Program-made: the position numbers and the translations under genes
The notes under the pieces: model-generated
Told to the model about the DNA's origin: nothing
Database searches by the model: none
Seen by the model: the letters and a program-made list of their open reading frames with translations, nothing else
NCBI GenBank assembly: GCA_024743095.1
Contig: JANSXF010000020.1
Span: 1-64,000 of the forward strand
Source: Flavobacteriaceae bacterium
GTDB lineage: Bacteria; Bacteroidota; Bacteroidia; Flavobacteriales; Flavobacteriaceae
DNA length: 64,000 bases
Direction: 5' to 3'
Shown here: one piece after another, positions 60,432-64,000 of the stretch
How positions within the stretch are numbered: the first letter of the stretch is position 1
Layout of the letters: every line of letters starts with the position of its first letter

Positions 60432-63263
60432 ATGCAACCTCAGCTTAAAACAACCTCATCAATACCATGTGCCGCTATGGGTCGTGGTCGTATATTGTTT
60501 ATTGTTTTTTTGTTATTGGGTATCAGTGTTGGGTTTGGGCAAACAATCAGCATAGACGATCCTGCTCCGGTTGCTGAGGGAGACACGGGCACTTCCGTCT
60601 TGACCTTCACAGTGAGCCTTGACGTTGCGGACCCTTTGAGCGCGACCACGGTCAACTACACCATAAGCGGAGGCAACGAGGACGGGACCACCACGGATGT
60701 CGTCATTCCCGCGAACAGTACGAGTGCGACGATAGATGTGACCACCAACGGCGATACGGTGATCGAGGCCGACGAGTCCGTCACGGTGACCCTGAACTCC
60801 ACGGACAATGGAGTCCTCAGCGCTACGGAGAATGTTGGTACGAGCAGTTTTACGGATGACGATGCAGCTCCTGTGGGGTATTCAGTACAAATCAATGAAG
60901 ACCCTATTACAGTTTTAAATCAAGAGAATATAAGTTTTACCTATGCTGGTGGATCTTTGCTTTCTACGTATGATTACATTTTTGCAAGCAGCGGGGACAA
61001 TTACTTAACAGAGGTTACTGGAAGTGGAAATATATCTTTGCTTAATCCAACAGTTTCAAATATAGATTTGAGCAGTTTGCCAGATGGCGAAATAAGGCTA
61101 TTATTTACGATAACCAATATTTTTGGAAACACGGGGAATGAAGCTTCCGCTTTTGCGAACAAAAATACCCAAGTACCCTCCAGTTACACCGTATCCATAG
61201 ATCAAGACTTGATAGATTCCAATAATCTGGATGATGTTAGTTTTACCTTTGGAGGTGCTGAGCCCGGTGCAGACTATGATTATACCTTCAGCAGCGACGG
61301 AGGCGGTGCCAATGTTCCAGGCTCTGGTCAGATTACTTTAGCATCACAACAGATAAGCAATATAGATCTCAGTGGTCTGGGCGATGGCACCATTACGTTG
61401 AACGTAACCCTGAGCAACGTCAATGGACAAGGTCCTGTTGCTTCGGATACCTCTACAAAATCATTGGCCGTGCCGTCAGGATACAATGTAAGCATCGATC
61501 AAAGTGTTGTGAACTTTGCCAACCAATCAGCCGTTAGTTTTACCCTCTCCAATGCAGAAATCGGCTCAACCTACAATTATACGTTCAGTAGCGACGGTGG
61601 TGGTGCCAATGTTACAGGTTCTGGTTCAATAACAACTGTAAACGATCAGATATCGGGAATAGACTTGAGTGGACTGGGCGATGGAAGTATTACGTTGAGT
61701 GTCACCTTGAGTAATGGTAACGGTACGGGAGCGGTTGCAAACGATACTGCAGATAAGGATATAACAGTGTGCAGCGCCGGCGGTTCGGCACCAATCCTGG
61801 ATTCAACCCTTTCCACAGTGTTCTGCGAGATTATTTCTGTGGATTTGAACGACTACGTAACCAACACAAACGGTCCCGTTGGAACCGAGCTCGTATGGTC
61901 TAGAAACCCGTCCCCAGAAAGTATCGATGATCATATCAACAACAATATTGAAGATGGTTCAGGGGTATATTATGGATTCTTTTACGATAGTGCCAACGAT
62001 TGCTACAGTCCAAGTTTGGAGCTGGAACTGGAAAGAAACTTTACGCCTGTCATTACAGAAACCACGACCACGGAAATTTGTGGTGAAGGAACCGCAACAT
62101 TGACCGTGACCGCCACAGTCGAGGATTTTAGTGCCATAACCTACAGCTGGTTCGATACATTGGATGCGAGTGCTGTTCCAATTGCATCCGGGACCACTTT
62201 TGAAACAGGTACGTTGACCGAGACCACCTCTTTTTACGTGTCAGCAGCGTCGAACGAATGTAGTTCGGAACGCACGGAAGTGATTGTTACCGTTAACAAT
62301 GCCCCTTTGGCCGGAGCACCTATAGATGGATTGGCCGCCTGTAACATTTCCAGTGACGAGGGTTCCACAACTTTCGATTTGGACGAAGGGCTTATAGGCC
62401 AAGATCCTGGAACATGGGAAGTAATCGGCGATCCCTCTAATGGGGATGTCATTATTGGGACGGATAACGCGGTTGATTTTGCGGGCCTTGTTAGTGGGGA
62501 TTATGTATTTGAGTATACAACAAATACTTTGGGAAACTGTACGGAAACATCCACTTCCCAGATCACCATAACAGTTCAAGATTGTATTTCCAATGAGACT
62601 ATAGATCTGGCGATTTCAAAAGATGTTAATGGCAGTGGTTCTTATCTGTTTGGGGATGAGGTGGAGTTCATCATTACCGTGGAAAATGTAGATGCAAATA
62701 CAGTGACCGATATAGTGATTACCGATATACTTGACGAAAATTTTGAATTTATCGATGCGGTCGCCACCCTGGGAAGTTACGATTCCGATTCCGGACAATG
62801 GACCATCCCATTGCTCCAGGCCACGGATGCGGAAGCAGCGCTGACCATACGAACTAGGCCAACGGTAGCAGGGGAAATTTCGAATACCGCTTCATTGGTA
62901 TCTTCAGTTCCTGCGGATGATGTCGCAGAAAACAATTCGGCCACGGTAACGGTGACCGTCAATAGAAACCAATGTGAAGACCCAGGTACCATTTGTAATA
63001 TTTTTTCACCCAATAACGACGGGGCCAATGATACCTTGACCTTGGTAGGTGATTCACAATTCCCCAACAATACGTTCGAAGTATTTGACCGCTATGGGAA
63101 CAGTGTTTTCCAAATGGATGGTTATGACAGTTCTTGGGACGGAACAGGTAAAAATGGAGATTTGCCCAAAGGCACCTATTTCTATATTCTGGACTTGGAT
63201 ACCACGGACGGCACCGACGATGATGTGGTAAAAGGATGGATTCAAATTGTAAGAGACAACTAA
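60432..63263 (+). CDS. T9SS type B secreted multidomain surface protein
   Basis: About 943 residues. Signal peptide ends in SVGFGQ; ATG 60432 or 60477 are both possible starts. Domains in order: a Calx-beta-like domain (60544-60865), three tandem 95- to 102-residue repeats (60879, 61185 and 61482, each with a Y-x-V-x-I-(D/N)-(Q/E) start and a G-(S/T)-G-x-I-x-L core), a cysteine-bearing linker, Ig/SprB-like modules, a DUF11-like domain (about 62590-62970), and a type B C-terminal sorting domain from about 62990 (NIFSPNNDGANDT, FEVFDRYGNSVF, GTYFYIL). It should pass through the SprA channel to the cell surface. The next gene is its probable PorP/SprF partner, 1 base away. Confidence 0.85.
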   Translation: MQPQLKTTSSIPCAAMGRGRILFIVFLLLGISVGFGQTISIDDPAPVAEGDTGTSVLTFTVSLDVADPLSATTVNYTISGGNEDGTTTDVVIPANSTSATIDVTTNGDTVIEADESVTVTLNSTDNGVLSATENVGTSSFTDDDAAPVGYSVQINEDPITVLNQENISFTYAGGSLLSTYDYIFASSGDNYLTEVTGSGNISLLNPTVSNIDLSSLPDGEIRLLFTITNIFGNTGNEASAFANKNTQVPSSYTVSIDQDLIDSNNLDDVSFTFGGAEPGADYDYTFSSDGGGANVPGSGQITLASQQISNIDLSGLGDGTITLNVTLSNVNGQGPVASDTSTKSLAVPSGYNVSIDQSVVNFANQSAVSFTLSNAEIGSTYNYTFSSDGGGANVTGSGSITTVNDQISGIDLSGLGDGSITLSVTLSNGNGTGAVANDTADKDITVCSAGGSAPILDSTLSTVFCEIISVDLNDYVTNTNGPVGTELVWSRNPSPESIDDHINNNIEDGSGVYYGFFYDSANDCYSPSLELELERNFTPVITETTTTEICGEGTATLTVTATVEDFSAITYSWFDTLDASAVPIASGTTFETGTLTETTSFYVSAASNECSSERTEVIVTVNNAPLAGAPIDGLAACNISSDEGSTTFDLDEGLIGQDPGTWEVIGDPSNGDVIIGTDNAVDFAGLVSGDYVFEYTTNTLGNCTETSTSQITITVQDCISNETIDLAISKDVNGSGSYLFGDEVEFIITVENVDANTVTDIVITDILDENFEFIDAVATLGSYDSDSGQWTIPLLQATDAEAALTIRTRPTVAGEISNTASLVSSVPADDVAENNSATVTVTVNRNQCEDPGTICNIFSPNNDGANDTLTLVGDSQFPNNTFEVFDRYGNSVFQMDGYDSSWDGTGKNGDLPKGTYFYILDLDTTDGTDDDVVKGWIQIVRDN
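60879..61769 (+). repeat. Three tandem ~95-codon repeats within the surface protein gene
   Basis: Units begin at 60879, 61185 and 61482 and measure 102, 99 and 96 codons. The second and third are closely alike, sharing YTFSSDGGGANV, GSG, IDLSGLGDG and ITL; the first is more diverged. Base composition of unit 1 is clearly lower in G+C than the Calx-beta segment before it. Confidence 0.8.
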
Positions 63264-63264
63264 A

Positions 63265-64000
63265 ATGCCATATACAAAAGGTTTTTTAAAATACAGTATT
63301 GTACTCATTGTGCTAAGTATGGCCTTTGGTCGTACCCATGCCCAAAAGGAACCACAATATACCCAGTACATGTACAATATAGGTAGTTTTAACCCGGCAT
63401 ACGTAGGTACTGTGGAGAGCCCCGAAATAATTGGATTGTACCGCTCGCAGTGGGTGGATATCGATGGTGCGCCCACAACCATTCGTGGCGGGGCCAACAT
63501 TCCTTTCAAGAACGAGAAAATGGGGCTGGGTATCAATGTGGTGAACGATGTGTTGGGGCCATCGACCCAAACGTATTTTGATGTTGCCTATTCCTATCAA
63601 ATACAATTATCCGAGGATACCAAGCTCTCTTTTGGATTGAATGCAGGAGGTTCATCCCTTAACATAGATTATTCCAAAGGTAATTTTGAAAACCCTTCAG
63701 ACCCATCCATATTGGGGGGTAAATACAACAACTTTTACCCCACAGTGGGCGCAGGACTATTTATGTACCATGAAGAAGATTGGTACTTGGGGGTATCCGT
63801 TCCCAATTTTTTGACCAGTACTTTGTACAACGACGAAGTGGCAACCATTGTAGAGGACAATATGCAGTTCAATGCCATAGGTGGGTATGTATTTGAACTG
63901 GGCGAACAGACCAAGTTTAAGCCCGCCTTTTTGGTAAACTACCTTCAAGGTTCCCCAGTGACCGTTAATCTTTCCGCTAATTTTCAATTTATAGATGCGC
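63265..64000 (+). CDS. PorP/SprF family outer membrane protein (3' cut by window)
   Basis: The gene begins 1 base after the stop of the surface protein and runs out of the window; about 245 codons are visible. A signal peptide (ends in RTHAQ) is followed by QYTQYMYNIGSFNPAYVGT, the hallmark of PorP/SprF proteins, then strands such as YRSQWVDIDGAPTTI, GINVVNDVLGPSTQTYFD and LSFGLNAGGSSLNID. Type B cargo of the T9SS usually needs its own SprF-like partner, so this protein probably helps the 60432 protein reach or stay on the surface. Confidence 0.9.
   Translation, partial: MPYTKGFLKYSIVLIVLSMAFGRTHAQKEPQYTQYMYNIGSFNPAYVGTVESPEIIGLYRSQWVDIDGAPTTIRGGANIPFKNEKMGLGINVVNDVLGPSTQTYFDVAYSYQIQLSEDTKLSFGLNAGGSSLNIDYSKGNFENPSDPSILGGKYNNFYPTVGAGLFMYHEEDWYLGVSVPNFLTSTLYNDEVATIVEDNMQFNAIGGYVFELGEQTKFKPAFLVNYLQGSPVTVNLSANFQFIDA

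Noticed and set aside
60879..61769. Tandem repeats as a phase-variation or CRISPR-like array
   Set aside because: The units are about 300 bp, diverged and in frame; they are protein domain repeats.

Overview
The window comes from a flavobacterium (Bacteroidota), most likely a marine Flavobacteriaceae of the Allomuricauda/Maribacter type; this rests on family recognition, not on a database search. Supporting signs are an alternative complex III respiratory operon, type IX secretion genes (SprA, two PorP/SprF-like proteins, a type B sorting domain), promoters of the Bacteroidota TTTG-N19-TAnnTTTG form, and few Shine-Dalgarno sequences. All genes are densely packed; no stretch without a gene exceeds about 240 bases. 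I see no rRNA, tRNA, CRISPR array, prophage or complete insertion sequence. The only mobile trace is the tail of an IS1182-like transposase at the left edge.

Layout. 1-570: transposase tail and a SPOR-domain protein. 806-12590: actABCDEF followed by cytochrome c oxidase subunits II and I, a quinol-to-oxygen electron transfer module, closed by a terminator. 12711-21666: a mixed segment with an adhesin-fold GIN protein, a large acyl-CoA dehydrogenase/oxidase, ruvB, a TsdA-like dihaem cytochrome, a TetR/cupin divergent pair with clear operators, queG and an SLC45-like transporter. 21791-33452: maeB, ruvA, the giant T9SS translocon gene sprA, gcvH, a VanZ-like protein and a TonB. 33608-38743: haem O synthase, oxidase subunits III (two relatives) and IV, then a cluster around a SCO copper chaperone (Trx-like protein, SCO, DUF420, a small CxxC protein). 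Together with the first operon these supply most parts for building an aa3-type oxidase.

38849-48336: a MacAB-TolC-like exporter locus. Two paralogous permease-permease-adaptor blocks surround a single ATPase and share one TolC. Both transcription units start with the same ECF-type promoter pattern, TGTAACA-N16-GTCTTA. 48353-55628: tsaB, an MscS channel, a DUF255 thioredoxin-domain lipoprotein, dodecin, an Nfu protein with two N-terminal domains, a PorP/SprF-like protein and a VWA lipoprotein. 55827-58771: a TPR-containing LytS-type histidine kinase with its LytTR regulator; a 10-bp direct repeat with LytTR-like geometry lies between the kinase and the VWA gene. 58826-64000: gamma carbonic anhydrase, fabD, a large T9SS type B surface protein, and its PorP/SprF-like partner, which is cut by the window end.

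I found no wholly new system. The best leads are the duplicated exporter under one ECF-type promoter, the HhH domain fused to ActC, the putative LytTR and TetR operators, and several promoters that place transcription starts almost on the start codon.
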